From Willaertia magna (lineage: Eukaryota > Heterolobosea > Eutetramitea > Acrasida > Naegleriidae): 64,000 bases of DNA. Where the stretch lies: assembly GCA_902984215.1 (NCBI GenBank), contig CADWAF010000695.1, positions 1-64,000 on the forward strand. The letters run 5' to 3'. This document shows positions 52,790 through 63,519 of the stretch, piece after piece. Under the pieces are notes generated by a model that did not search any database, had not been told where the DNA came from, and worked only from the letters and a program-made list of their open reading frames with translations. The position numbers and the translations under genes are program-made. How positions within the stretch are numbered: the stretch's first letter is position 1; each line of letters begins with the position of its first letter.

Positions 52790-53845
52790 ATTTTTGTAAT
52801 TTATTAGAATAAAATATTTTGTTGTTGGATTGAATTCGATAGGTTTTTATGTGAATGTTTTATTATTTTATAACTATTTCTAATCTAACTTAAATTTTTA
52901 ATAATATATTTACTATAATAATATATATTGTTTTTTATTTATAAGATTTATCAATAATATCATTGTAAATTAAAGTCAAAATAATTATTTACAATATATA
53001 TACATCTTTTAGTTTTGCCAATAATTTTTTTTTTAAAAGGTTTTATTAATTAATTTTTGTTACAGTATTTTATTTTATTTTAATTAATATACAAAAATAA
53101 CACATTTATTGTTTAATTATTTTTTAATAATATTAACACATTTAAACTTTAATTAATACTTATTTAATAATTCATAAGTTATATAAGGTCCATAATTTTT
53201 TTTAAATTATCAAAATATTTTTTCTTATAAATACTATAAAATCTATATATAAAAATCTAAATACAAATATTATATAAATACTTTTTAGTAATTTTTAAAT
53301 AATAAAAAATATATTAAATTTATATTTTTTGATTAAAAAAGATTTTAATTAATAATTTATAAAAATTTAATCATTATGTTTACTATTATAAAATTATTTA
53401 TATATATATAATGTATATTTTTTAATATATGAGATATCTTGAATAATTTTTAAATAATATATTTTTTATTTTTTCTATATTACTTAAAAAATGGGTTTGG
53501 GTTTGGTGGCCGATAGGTCTTTTCCTTGCCCATTGTACATTTTTAGACATCCTATATATGGTAAAAAGAATGTAAACCATTTGAAGTTATACCTATATTC
53601 GAACCGTGACAAAATATTCAGTAGTTATTGAAATAACATATAGTAACTCAAAAACCTATACTTTGGACATTGTGAAAAAAAGTTAAAATTTTTTATCTCA
53701 AAATTTTTACAATGTCCTTATAATGTAATCTGGACAAATATTAATTATAGCAACTATAATTTTAAAAATTACTGGAGAATAGATTATAATTTTGTAGACC
53801 TCACCATTATTTATTACAATAAATACTTTACAACTAATTTACAAA
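52790..53845. other. long AT-rich spacer with a less AT-rich island
   Basis: At 1056 bp this is the longest gene-free stretch in the window. Its first ~690 bp are almost pure A/T with no open frame. An island at ~53490-53720 is less AT-rich. It contains AATGGG (53490-53495) pairing with CCCATT (53529-53534), and a 9-bp inverted repeat GGACATTGT (53665-53673) / ACAATGTCC (53709-53717). A noncoding RNA or old gene remnant is possible, but no known RNA family is recognised. Confidence 0.4.
53665..53717. repeat. inverted repeat with 9-bp arms
   Basis: GGACATTGT and ACAATGTCC flank a 35-nt AT-rich loop. The pairing can extend by about four A-T pairs beyond one mismatch. It lies ~130-180 bp downstream of the stop codon of the MDR gene. 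It could be a 3'-end or RNA hairpin. Confidence 0.5.
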
Positions 53846-54904
53846 TTAATCAACTCTAATTACAATTTTACCAATATGTTTTTGACTTAATAAATATTGA
53901 TAAGCTTCTTTAGCTTCATTAAATTCAAATACCTTATCAATCACTGGATGAATATCATTAATTTCAATCGCTTTATTCATTGATTCAAACATTCCTCTAG
54001 AACCAACTAAAATTCCCTTTAAAATTGCAGAACTAAATAATACACCTGTACCAACATCAAAATTAGTTGAAGCGCCAGCTGCCAATACACCAATCATATG
54101 TACTTGTCCACCAATTCTAATGGATTTTAAGGATTGTTCTAAGGTACCTTTACCTCCAATTTCTAAAATATGATCTACACCTTTACCATTAGTTAATTCC
54201 CTTACTTGTTTATGCCAATCTTTATGTGTATTGTAATTAATGACATTTGATGCTCCTAACTGTTTTGCTTTTTCTAATTTTTCATCACTTGAAGATGTGA
54301 CAATCACTCTAGCTCCAGCTGCCTTTGCAAATTGAATACCAAATACTGAAACGCCACCTGTACCTAAAATTAAAACAGTTTGATTTGGACCAACACTTTG
54401 AATTCCATTATGTGTTAAAGCATGCCATGCAGTTAATGCAGCACAAGGTAAGGTAGCTGCCTCTTCATAAGAAAGATTAGAAGGAACTTTAATTAAACCC
54501 TTTTCTTCAAATACTCTATATTGAGCTAATACACCATTTGCAGTACCACCTAATACATTTGTTAAATATTCTTGTTTTAATTCTCCATCTTGCCATTCTT
54601 GATGGAAAGTACCACAAACACGATCACCAACTTTAAATTCTTTAACATCTTCACCAATTTCAATTACTTCACCTGCACCATCTGAAAGTGGGATTAATCC
54701 ACCTTCTTCTTCTCTAAAATTGACAGATGGATATTGACCACTTACAACCATTGCGTCACGAAAGTTTAAGGAAGTTGCTTTTAATTTAACTAAAACTTGT
54801 CCTCTCTTTGGTGTTGGAACTTTTTCTTCAACAATCCTTAAATTATCAAAACCTGTTTGTTTTAAACGATAAACTTTTTGTGTCTTACTTGTTGTAGTGC
54901 TCAT
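53846..54904 (-). CDS. zinc-free alcohol dehydrogenase / quinone-oxidoreductase-like MDR
   Basis: 352 aa. MDR fold with GroES-like N-terminal half (PKRGQVLVKLKATSLNFRDA then VVSGQYP), an aspartate-containing DGAGEVIEIGEDVKEFKVGD, and the Rossmann motif ILGTGGVSVFGIQFAKAAGA. GVDHILEIGGKGTLEQSL and the closing HIGKIVIRVD follow. The cysteine ligands of zinc alcohol dehydrogenases are absent, as in quinone oxidoreductase relatives, so it probably reduces a carbonyl or quinone with NADPH. The sequence is very like bacterial/fungal enzymes of this type; transfer is possible but not shown here. Confidence 0.88.
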   Translation of the reverse strand: MSTTTSKTQKVYRLKQTGFDNLRIVEEKVPTPKRGQVLVKLKATSLNFRDAMVVSGQYPSVNFREEEGGLIPLSDGAGEVIEIGEDVKEFKVGDRVCGTFHQEWQDGELKQEYLTNVLGGTANGVLAQYRVFEEKGLIKVPSNLSYEEAATLPCAALTAWHALTHNGIQSVGPNQTVLILGTGGVSVFGIQFAKAAGARVIVTSSSDEKLEKAKQLGASNVINYNTHKDWHKQVRELTNGKGVDHILEIGGKGTLEQSLKSIRIGGQVHMIGVLAAGASTNFDVGTGVLFSSAILKGILVGSRGMFESMNKAIEINDIHPVIDKVFEFNEAKEAYQYLLSQKHIGKIVIRVD

Positions 54905-55190
54905 ATTATTGTTTTATAATAGTAGTTGCAATAAACTCTTTGTCGTATTTTTTCAATTGATTATGCAAAAGGTATTGTTTGTGCCTTAAATTGTTTTATC
55001 GGAAACTTTGATTTCCATGAATTTTCTTGCGTGCGCTCTAGAGGACGTATCAACTTGGATGATTTACAAATTTTGTAAATTTACAGTTTTGCTAATTAAG
55101 TTTTGTAAAGGGTATTCTTCTTTAACGATAATTTATTTATAAAGGTTAAACTTCTTTATAATATACAAATTGATGATAGTAATAAATAAT

Positions 55191-57467
55191 TTATAATTTA
55201 ATATTTTGATAAATATAATCACAATAATCTAAACCAATAAATCCATCTTCTTTTGTAAATACTAAATGATTTTCATAATTAAAATGTTGATTATTCTTCT
55301 TCTTATTATTAACAATACTATCCATTATTGTAATGCCCTTATTGGCTAACAATAATTGTTGTTCCACAAACTCTTCTTCAAAACAATGTCCAACATATTT
55401 CCACCATTCTAAATAATTTCTATTATTAAATAATTGAATTTCTTCTCTAATTCTTTTTTGTTCAGTTTTAAATTCTGTTTGAGATAATTGTATAGTTTGA
55501 GTAATTTGTTGAATCCAACTTGTATCATTTAATGTTGGTCTTACATGAAAGTAAATATTATTAATTACTTGCATATTTTCTTCTTTCCATCTTTGTGGTA
55601 ATTGTCTCAAACAATTCTTTAATATTTTACATGTATGTTTACATAACGATTCTATTTCATCTACTTTTAAAATTCTTTTTAATATTAACTATTTACAATA
55701 TATTACAATATATTTAAATAAATGATACTTACATGCATTTTATATTTTCTTAATAATTTAGAAATTAAAAAAGGATTATCTTTAGTAATTTGATTTAAAA
55801 TTCTTAGAGAAGAAACTAAAATATAAACATTCCTCCAATTCGTTTTAGAACTTGAATGATTTCCTTTCATTATAGAAACATCTGCTAATTCTTCTTGTAA
55901 AATAAAAGAAGTAACATCTTGATCTAAAATTCTAAAAATTAAAATATATGTTTCAGATTCATTTAATAAATTTATAATATATTTAGATTGCATAAAACAA
56001 TTTGTTTTTAATTTTTTAATAAATAATAATATAATTGATAATATACTTTTTAAAATGATATTACAATATCTTTTAATTTCTTCATTATTTTTTAATGTTA
56101 ATAATCCTTCTCCTTTTGTAACTCTATCTATTATATTTAATAAACATGTAATTAATCCACTAAAATCATTTAACATTAATCTCTATAATTAATTAATATT
56201 GTAAATTAATAATGATTGTAAATAATTCCAAAATAAAACTTACATAAAACTTTTCCATTAAAGATGGATTTTCAATTAAAATTCTTGGAATATTAATTTC
56301 ATTATTATCTAATTTACTTTTCTTTTCAGGTGCTTTTAAAACAACATCACTTGCTTCTTTTAAAATTTTAGAATCAAATCCTTTCACTTCTTTTAAAAAT
56401 TCACTTTTACTTTCTCTTAATAATTTTAATTTAATATGTTTCTCTTTTTGAAACATTAAACTTAATCTTGAATTTCTAATACGTTTTTGATTATTACTAT
56501 TTTTAGAATGTTGGTCACATAAAAATAAAACGTGTAAAGTACGATGCATTAACATTGTAATTTTCTTTAAAGAAATAACGTGTTGTGGAAGGAATTCAAC
56601 TTCCTTTAAAAAAGAATATAAATAAAAAAAGAAATGCTGTTCTTTTCTTTCTTCCTCTTTTTCAAATAAATCATATCTTAATTCTTCTAAAATTGTATTA
56701 TTATGATTATCTTCACTATTTGAAGGATTCCATGAAAGAATTGTAATTACAATAAATAATAAATTTGTAAATAAATTAAAATATTTTTCCTTTTCTTTAA
56801 ATTCTTTTTCTTCAATTGAAATTGTTGTAGTTGAAATCATTTGTAATTTTACAAAATCTAAAAATTTTGACGCGTGTAATTGAAAAGCGAAAATTAAAAT
56901 CGAAATACCGTTACAGTCCAAAATGGTTTGACAACACTTTTTTGCGTTCCCGCCTTGTTGCGTTGGACCTATAAAGCCTAAAGCTAAGGCTAAAAGTAAA
57001 TGACCTGATTGCCATTTACATGATTCTATATCATTAAGTAAGGATTCAATGGTATCTTCTATTGAAGATGAGTTAGTTAGTGATTTATCTTTAAAGAGAT
57101 TGTTTAATTGGTTTTTATCATTTTCAATTGCATCTACTTCTATAAAATCAAAAAATTCATTACATAATTCTAAAAGATAGTTATGTCCTTTTTCTATTTG
57201 ATAAGAATAATCTTCCATTAAGTTTTTATCTCCTAATCGTAAAGCTTTTAAACCTTCCGATAGTTTAGAAAATGAAGAATTTGTTCTTCTTCCAGATTTC
57301 ATCTTTTTTAATAAACCAGAACCTAATGGTGGAGGTAATGAATTTGTATTATGATTATTACTACCACTTTCCGCATCTACTTCATCTACAAATCGTTTAT
57401 CTCTCTTACCTCGGAAAAAGTTTGTTGGAGAAGTAGATCTTTGAGGTCTAAAGTTATTGTCATCCAT
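55191..57467 (-). CDS. STRIP1: striatin-interacting protein (STRIP / FAM40, STRIPAK subunit)
   Basis: Exons 57467-56244, 56182-55733 and 55688-55191 (introns 61 and 44 nt, GTAAGT donors) give 723 aa, shorter than animal STRIP1 (~840). Family matches are clearest across the exon 2-3 junction: NWRNVYILVSSLRILNQITK, then after splicing LILKRILKVDEIESL, and QRWKEENMQVINNIYFHVRP followed by TLNDTSW. Earlier helical segments (YIINLLNESETYILIFRILD) also fit. The N-terminus is Ser/Asn-rich with basic patches. STRIP is the core scaffold of the STRIPAK complex, which places PP2A near Hippo-like kinases and controls cell shape and growth. The symbol marks the family; the animal 1/2 split does not apply. 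Confidence 0.85.
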
Positions 57468-57642
57468 TTTTAAAAATGATGAAAAAAGATGATTTACTTG
57501 TCAACAAGCCTTGTTGGTCTTCTTTGAAGAAGAAATTGTTAGAAAGTTGCTAGTTATTTAAGGGATCATAGAGGATTAACTTTTAATGAAAATAATTTAT
57601 TATGAACAAATAAATAAACAAAATGATTAATATAAGAAATAT

Positions 57643-58167
57643 CTAAAGTTTAGCGGTTAACCTTGAGGCAATTATTCCCCATATTACTAACACTAATATT
57701 AAGGGTATGAAAATACATACACAAATAACAACATTAATAGAAAAAAGAATTTTAAATATAATCATACTTAATTGTCCATAATCTCTTGCTCTTTGATAAT
57801 CACTTTTTCTGTACTTTATAAGGCTTAAAAAAGGTAAACATGAAAGAAAAGTTAAACCAGTAAAAAAAGATAATGTTGCTATAACAACAGCCCTATGAAA
57901 AGCCTTTTCTACTTGTTCTTCTTCTTTACTTTTTGTTTGTTTTATAGTAATGTTATCTACTTGAATTGAATTTTCAATATTAATAATTCTAAATACGGGT
58001 TCTTCATTATTTATAGTTTCCCCTTGAATTATTGTTATTGTAGTAACATTATTGTTATTCATTGGTATAGGTCTTACACTAGAAGATGCTTCATTATAGT
58101 TAGTACTAATATTACTACTCGAAACATCTTCCTTAGTATATTCATCAATAGCTTGTTGTAGAGGCAT
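57643..58167 (-). CDS. two-pass CD225/dispanin-like membrane protein
   Basis: 174 aa. A polar, Asn/Ser-rich N-terminus of ~90 residues is followed by two hydrophobic segments (VVIATLSFFTGLTFLSCLPF; IIFKILFSINVVICVCIFIP and on). A loop with FLSLIKYRKSDYQRARDYGQ separates them. That loop, with its basic and D-Y/A-rich pattern after a partial membrane helix, resembles the CD225/dispanin (IFITM-like) fold. The family is broad and often acts on membrane curvature or trafficking. The match is by pattern only. Confidence 0.55.
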   Translation of the reverse strand: MPLQQAIDEYTKEDVSSSNISTNYNEASSSVRPIPMNNNNVTTITIIQGETINNEEPVFRIINIENSIQVDNITIKQTKSKEEEQVEKAFHRAVVIATLSFFTGLTFLSCLPFLSLIKYRKSDYQRARDYGQLSMIIFKILFSINVVICVCIFIPLILVLVIWGIIASRLTAKL

Positions 58168-58399
58168 TTCTTTTCTTCTATATAATTACGAAATTCTTAA
58201 AGACGTAAAAAAAAGACGCATCAACGGGCCCGTAAAAATTGTTTGTGGGTAATGAGCCCATCAATTCACAAAATAAATTCAAAAAGAGCTAATTGTGTCT
58301 TTACTCTTTTAAATTATTGTAGACTTTAAACTATATTATTATTGTAATAATTTATATTTTATTATCTCCCTTTCTTAATTATTATTTATATATAAAACT

Positions 58400-59528
58400 T
58401 TAATCCAAATGTTTAGCATAATACTCTTTTAAAGTACCATCTTCATTAAAAAATCTATTCTTTCTCTTAAAGAAAGTTAAAAACCTAATAATCACACCTA
58501 ATGGCGTTAAAAATGCAATTCTACCATTACTTCCTCTTGTTTTACACAATTTACTTGTTAAATATTTTCCAACGACATCTCTATCTTCAGCTAAAATATT
58601 AAAAATCTTTCTTACTCTTGGTTTTTTAATGGATTCAGGTTTAACTAATAAACTTGTAATTACCATTCCAGGGCTAACTGTATGGATACCAACTTTTGTA
58701 TCTTTTGTTTCTTCTGCGATGGTTGATGCAAATTGACGATATCCAGCTGTTTTTATTTTTAAGTTGTTGCGTATTGTTTGTTGTTGGTTATGATTATTGT
58801 AAATTATTATTGTAAAGTTGTTAGTTTGGAAAAAAAAAGATACAAACCTTTGGTTACACCATAAATAGAAAGTTCTGGACTGTTTCTACCGTCAGAACCA
58901 AGACCTTCCATAATGTAGATGTGACCACCATCTCCTTGTTGATTTTTAATTAATTTAATTGCCTCTTTTACGCAATAAATTGTTCCAGTTAAATTTGTAT
59001 TAATTACTCTATCAATATCTTCTTTTGGTAAATTTTCTAATAAATTAGTTGCACAAGATGTACCTGCATTATTAATCCATAAATCAACATGATTATTTAA
59101 TCTATCTTTTACAAATGGAATTAATTTATCTGTAATTTGTTCATATTTTGTAATGTCACATTCTACTGCAAATAATCTTTTATTAAGCCATTCCTTTTCA
59201 ACATCAACATTTAATTCTTTTGATAAATTATTAATTGCTTTTTTAATTCCTTCAAATGTTGTTGAACAAAATACTACATTATGTTTAGAATTATTTAATA
59301 GAAAATGTTTAACTAAAGCAAATCCGATACCTCTACTACCTCCTAATTGTTGTTATTATTTAGTAATTTTTAAAGTAAGTACATAATCTTACCTGTAACA
59401 ACAATATTCAGAAAAGATTTTGTAGAAAGATTGCTTTTATTTTTATCTAATTTTAATTGTTTTGCTTTCTTCATTAAAAACCAAACAATAATTACAAAAC
59501 CTGCTACTACAAGAAGAATTTTCAACAT
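58400..59528 (-). CDS. NOL/NYC1 (chlorophyll b reductase)-like short-chain dehydrogenase
   Basis: Exons 59528-59393, 59342-58848 and 58746-58400 (introns 50 and 101 nt; the second has a GTTTGT donor) give 325 aa. A membrane helix at the N-terminus (LLVVAGFVIIVWFL) precedes a classical SDR: TGGSRGIG (45-52), NNAG in DLWINNAGT, and Y206-x3-K210 in SIYGVTKAGYRQ. The segments GGHIYIMEGLGSDGRNSPEL, TKVGIHTVSPGMVITSLL and NGRIAFLTPLGVII are closest, in my reading, to plant NOL/NYC1 chlorophyll b reductases, including their long C-terminal extension. A heterotrophic amoeba has no chlorophyll metabolism, so the substrate is probably another ketone, or dietary pigment. The start lies 6 nt after the upstream FAN-type gene's stop. 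Confidence 0.85.
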
Positions 59529-59534
59529 TTTTTA

Positions 59535-62317
59535 TTATTGATTTTCAGTGATTGCCTCTACACCACTGATAGCTTCTGTTGTTAAATTGATTGATTCCTC
59601 TTTTTGCTTTCCACTTTCATGTTTTTCTTGCAAAGAAGGAGAGAGTGGTTCATCACTTGGTGTTTCCTTCATCAACTGATTAAAATAGGTAAACTATAGC
59701 AAAAAATTAAAAACTTACTATTTGGAATGCATCGGTTACTGCTTTGATATCTAATGGTTTTACATAAGGATCAATTACTGGTCTTCCTCCCATCTCAAAA
59801 GCTTTTTCAATGTTGCGAACATGATATCCAAGCTTCCTTAATTCAGATCTGGATGTACGAAGCTCCTCTTCTTGTTGCTTGTTGGTTTCTTTTAGTTGAC
59901 AAATTAATCCTTCTTTCACTCTATTCTCTTTTTCATAATGTTGAACTATAATCTGTAGCTCATTTACTAATATGGTGTTAAAATTTTGTTATCTTCAAAT
60001 ACTTACTTTCTTGGCTTAACTTTTTCATTTCACAAATTTTCTTCCAATTTCTTTCTGCCCTTTCTTTGGCATCCTTATATTTGTTCATATATTTCAATAA
60101 AACTTGGTGTGTCTGTTCTAGTTCTGCCACTCTAGATTGTTCGTCCTTTTTACTTTGTGCAAGATCTTTTTCAAGTTGTGTGACATACTTATTCATTAAT
60201 TTTCCATCCTCTGGTCTATTATTTGTAACTGTAGTTGTTGATGGTTGAGGCTTTGATTTCTTTAACTCTTTTAACTCTTTTGAAAGTTTCTCATGTTTCA
60301 AATTTACTTCATTAATTTTTTCCTCCAAATTTTGTTTTTCTGCCTCCTTATTCCTCAATTCCTCTTCCAAAGATAAAATCTTTTCGTCTTTATTTTTGAT
60401 ACTTTCCTCCATAATCTTAATGTTTTCCTCCTTAATCTTAACATTTTCCAAAGCAGAGTTTTCAGATTCCAATAATTTGCTCTTAGCCTCATCTATAGTT
60501 TGTTTCAATTTTTCATTTTCTGTTTGTTGGGCTAATAAATTTTGCTTAAGAGTTTCCAATTCATTTTCTATTTGTTTATGGTATTGTTTTAATTTAGAAA
60601 TTTTAGTTGGTTGTGATTCTTTTAAAATAGCTGCAGGAACAGTTCCCATCTCGAATACTCTTTTTCTTGAAGCGTAGTAACTCATTCCAGTTAAAATATC
60701 AACTCCAGAATAACAAATGGAAGGATAAACATTGTTAAACTTTTCTGACTTAACCTTAATTCCAAATACCAAGTCAATCCAGTGGTGGAGATTATTTGAA
60801 ATAAATTCTGATTCAAGAGCTTGTTTACATTTTTGAACGAAGTCAGAAGGACTAGAAGCCCAAGGTGGAAGTACTACACTAGATTGAGCAACACTTAATG
60901 ATTTTCCGTTTGTTAAAAACTCACCCTCTCCATTGTAAAATTGAGGAACAACTTCTTTCACATCATTTACATCTGAGATACTTTGTATCCACGATTCATA
61001 AACGTTATTTAAAATATTTGGTTGGAATTTCCCGCCTGTTAAATGTAGCATTATTTCAGGGTATTGTCTGGAAAGAAAATATGCAACAATGGAAGGAGAC
61101 ATTAAGCAAGAGGTATACAATGAATCTTGGCTGTTAGTCTCTCTAAATTTCTTTAATCTTTCTTCATTATAAGCTCCAATTGGTTTGGAAAGATCTCTAA
61201 ATATCTTTTCGTCTTCAAAATTAAGGGATTGAGATTTGTAATCTGAAATCACCCACGGAAAGATTGGATACATAGAAATATCATTAAAACTTCTTCCTGA
61301 AAGTTGATTGAGCAATAAGATATAATCATAATTACTCATTACACCATTGACCCACTTCTTTTGCTCTTTTTCTAAAACTTGCTCTGCGGTATATAATTGG
61401 GAGGATGAAAGTCTATTGTACAGGTTATCTCTGTCTGTTTGATTATCACAAATCAGTAATAAGGAAGTCTCACCGAAGAAAAATACTTCTAATGATAAAT
61501 CCTTACCAAGGTGTTTCTTTTTTACCATAAAATGTACAACCGATCTTGAAATTCTTATTACAGGAGGCTCGGCAGCAAATAGGCACATTGGCTGGAAATA
61601 GATATTATTGTTTGTAATCACAAGCTTTCCTCTAATTCTTTCAAAGAAAGCCATTAGATTTACATTCACAGTTAATACTGGTCTATCGTTTTGTTCAAGC
61701 CATGTCTCTTTGAATGAAAACAATCTTTCGCTATTCGCAATCATATCTAAAGTTTGTTGCACTCTTTGTGTCTCATTTTGAACTTTAGTTATAGAAAGAA
61801 TTTGATTTAATTTATCCATTATTCTTGAATGTTCTTCTTTCTTAACAGCTATTATAATAGTATTGATCTTTCTGGTGTAAATTGAAAATTTAAATATAAA
61901 CTACTCACCTGACCATTAACAATAAAAGGATGAATTTCCTCCTTGTTACGAAGTACATGAGTGAAATTACATTTAACCTCAATACCTTTGGTTTTAGCAG
62001 ACAAGCCTTTGTCATTAGAACTAGTTTTAATGCTTGTTATTTCCTTAAAAGAAATCTTAAAAACAGGCAAGGAAAATTCTTCGGGACAGAAGACAATAGA
62101 ATTAGAACAAATAACTAAATGACCTCTAGGAGGACTTTAAACATGTTAAATCAATGGTAAGATTAACTAATACTTACAGTTCCTTATCAGAAGGATCTAT
62201 TCTAAGGTAAGTGAAATTACTATCAGTAATTTCATATATATATTCATCAAAATCTAAATATAAAGAGCTAAATCTTGTACTATTAACCCTTTCTTTATAA
62301 AAGTTTAGCTTACTCAT
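59535..62317 (-). CDS. GRAM-BEACH protein of FAN (NSMAF) type with coiled-coil C-terminus
   Basis: Exons 62317-62178, 62134-61909, 61867-60007, 59966-59719 and 59675-59535 (introns 43, 41, 40 and 43 nt) give 871 aa. The acceptor of intron 2 (AAAG before 61867) was chosen to keep frame and is less sure. N-terminal GRAM-like part: PPRGHLVICSNSIVFCPEEF. Then a PH-like region (IRGKLVITNNNIYFQPM). Then a BEACH domain: SGRSFNDISMYPIFPWVISD, FRDLSKPIGAYNEERLKKF and SNNLHHWIDLVFGIK. The order matches FAN, which links TNF receptor to neutral sphingomyelinase in animals. The WD40 repeats that normally follow BEACH are absent; ~270 residues of coiled coil replace them. Probably a membrane-trafficking scaffold. 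Confidence 0.85.
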
Positions 62318-62570
62318 TTACCACTACGATAAGCAAACAACGATATTTTTTTCGTTTAAAAAAGGCGGGAGATAAAATCGTACCAGATCATAAAGTGAAT
62401 AGGCCTATTCACGCAATTGCATAAATCCCGCAGAAAACTAAAAATTTTTGATCAAACAAAGCAATCCAGTAGCAAGTAGCTAATAACAATAATTAAACGA
62501 GTAATAATATTATGAATACAATTAAATTTATTGATATACATACAAAAATTTATATTCGTTGTTAAATTAT
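62318..62570. promoter_or_regulatory. spacer upstream of the FAN-type gene with partial E2F-like words
   Basis: AAAGGCGGGA at 62361-62370 and AATCCCGCAG at 62424-62433 are partial E2F-like words 44-116 bp upstream of the FAN-type start. The match to consensus is weaker than elsewhere, and FAN is not a known cell-cycle gene, so this may be chance. Confidence 0.25.
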
Positions 62571-63116
62571 TTACCAATAATTTCCTTTCATATAATTTTC
62601 AGCCTTCTTCTTAAATGCAGAGTAGTTATCTGTATATTGTTTAGCTGCTTCAATATCTAATGGATCATCGGGATTTGGTTCTAAGAAAAGGAAATGAAGA
62701 CCAGTAAAGATTGCATTCAAATTTAAAACTGGTTTCCAATCTGCTCTCAAAATATTTAAACAAACTGCACCATTTTGATCAATATTTGGATGCCATACCT
62801 TTGTTTTACAAATAACCTTTGGAGGTTGAATAGGATATTCATTAGGAATGTTAATTTCAAATTCATGAGCATGATTTTTCCATATTCCGTCATCAGGTTT
62901 TAATATTAAAGTCATCTTATTTAATTTATTTACGTCTTCAATTTTAATGTTTTCAGACCATTTACTTTCCAATTCATCAATATCTTTTTGAACACGAATT
63001 TGATAACCAGTATTTCTACCTGATCCACCTGCAATAATACCAGTAACACTAGCTGTTGCTTTAGTGTCAGTACCTTTATTCTCTTGTTGCTTTTGAATAC
63101 GATTCTTCGAGAACAT
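62571..63116 (-). CDS. UBE2M: NEDD8-conjugating enzyme UBC12 (UBE2M)
   Basis: 181 aa without introns, the usual UBC12 length. The N-terminal extension (MFSKNRIQKQQENKG) takes the place of the segment that docks on the NEDD8 E1. The UBC fold follows: PNEYPIQPPKVICKTKVWHP, then HPN (109-111) and catalytic C119 in GAVCLNILRADWKPVL. LNAIFTGLHFLFLEPNPDDP is characteristic of UBC12 rather than ubiquitin E2s. It attaches NEDD8 to cullins, activating Cul-RING ligases. The F-box gene next door and the BTB gene at 13 kb belong to the same ligase world, though nothing suggests co-regulation. Confidence 0.95.
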   Translation of the reverse strand: MFSKNRIQKQQENKGTDTKATASVTGIIAGGSGRNTGYQIRVQKDIDELESKWSENIKIEDVNKLNKMTLILKPDDGIWKNHAHEFEINIPNEYPIQPPKVICKTKVWHPNIDQNGAVCLNILRADWKPVLNLNAIFTGLHFLFLEPNPDDPLDIEAAKQYTDNYSAFKKKAENYMKGNYW

Positions 63117-63519
63117 TTTTTTTTTAAAAATACAAAGTTGTCAAGGCTGTTGTTGGTGATGATATTTTTTTTTCACTAAATGACTAGTTTTTTATTTTTC
63201 TGTTCCATTGATCACTGTAGAAAATGAAGTTGTAAAGAGTTCAACCAGGGTTGAGCATATTTTTATTTTTGGATTGAAGTGGAAGTTCACATAGAGGACA
63301 GCACAAGATTTTTTGTGTTCTTTTTATTTACATCAACGTTCAGTTTAAATTGTTTAATTTCTTTAACAATGATTAAAGGTTAAAATTCTTTTTGTTATTA
63401 ATTTTGGTAAACTAACCGGATTACCACAAACTGCGTCAGTTATCTTAGTTTGGTCTGATTTTGATTCCTCAATTACGTAAAGACCGTTTTTCTAAGGTGA
63501 CATCTTTGAAAGAAAAAAT
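63117..63519. promoter_or_regulatory. divergent promoter spacer UBC12 / F-box gene
   Basis: 403-bp spacer between divergent starts. The UBC12 start is preceded (on its strand) by a run of A. No E2F-like site, repeat or RNA gene is visible. Confidence 0.4.

Noticed and set aside
53492..53507. GGGTTTGGGTTTGG, a telomere-like word
   Set aside because: Only about two units inside the window between ordinary genes; too short to be an interstitial telomere.
53586..53600. ATTCGAACC, resembling the T-loop of a tRNA on the - strand
   Set aside because: The five bases on either side cannot form a T stem and no acceptor or anticodon arm is found at the right distance.
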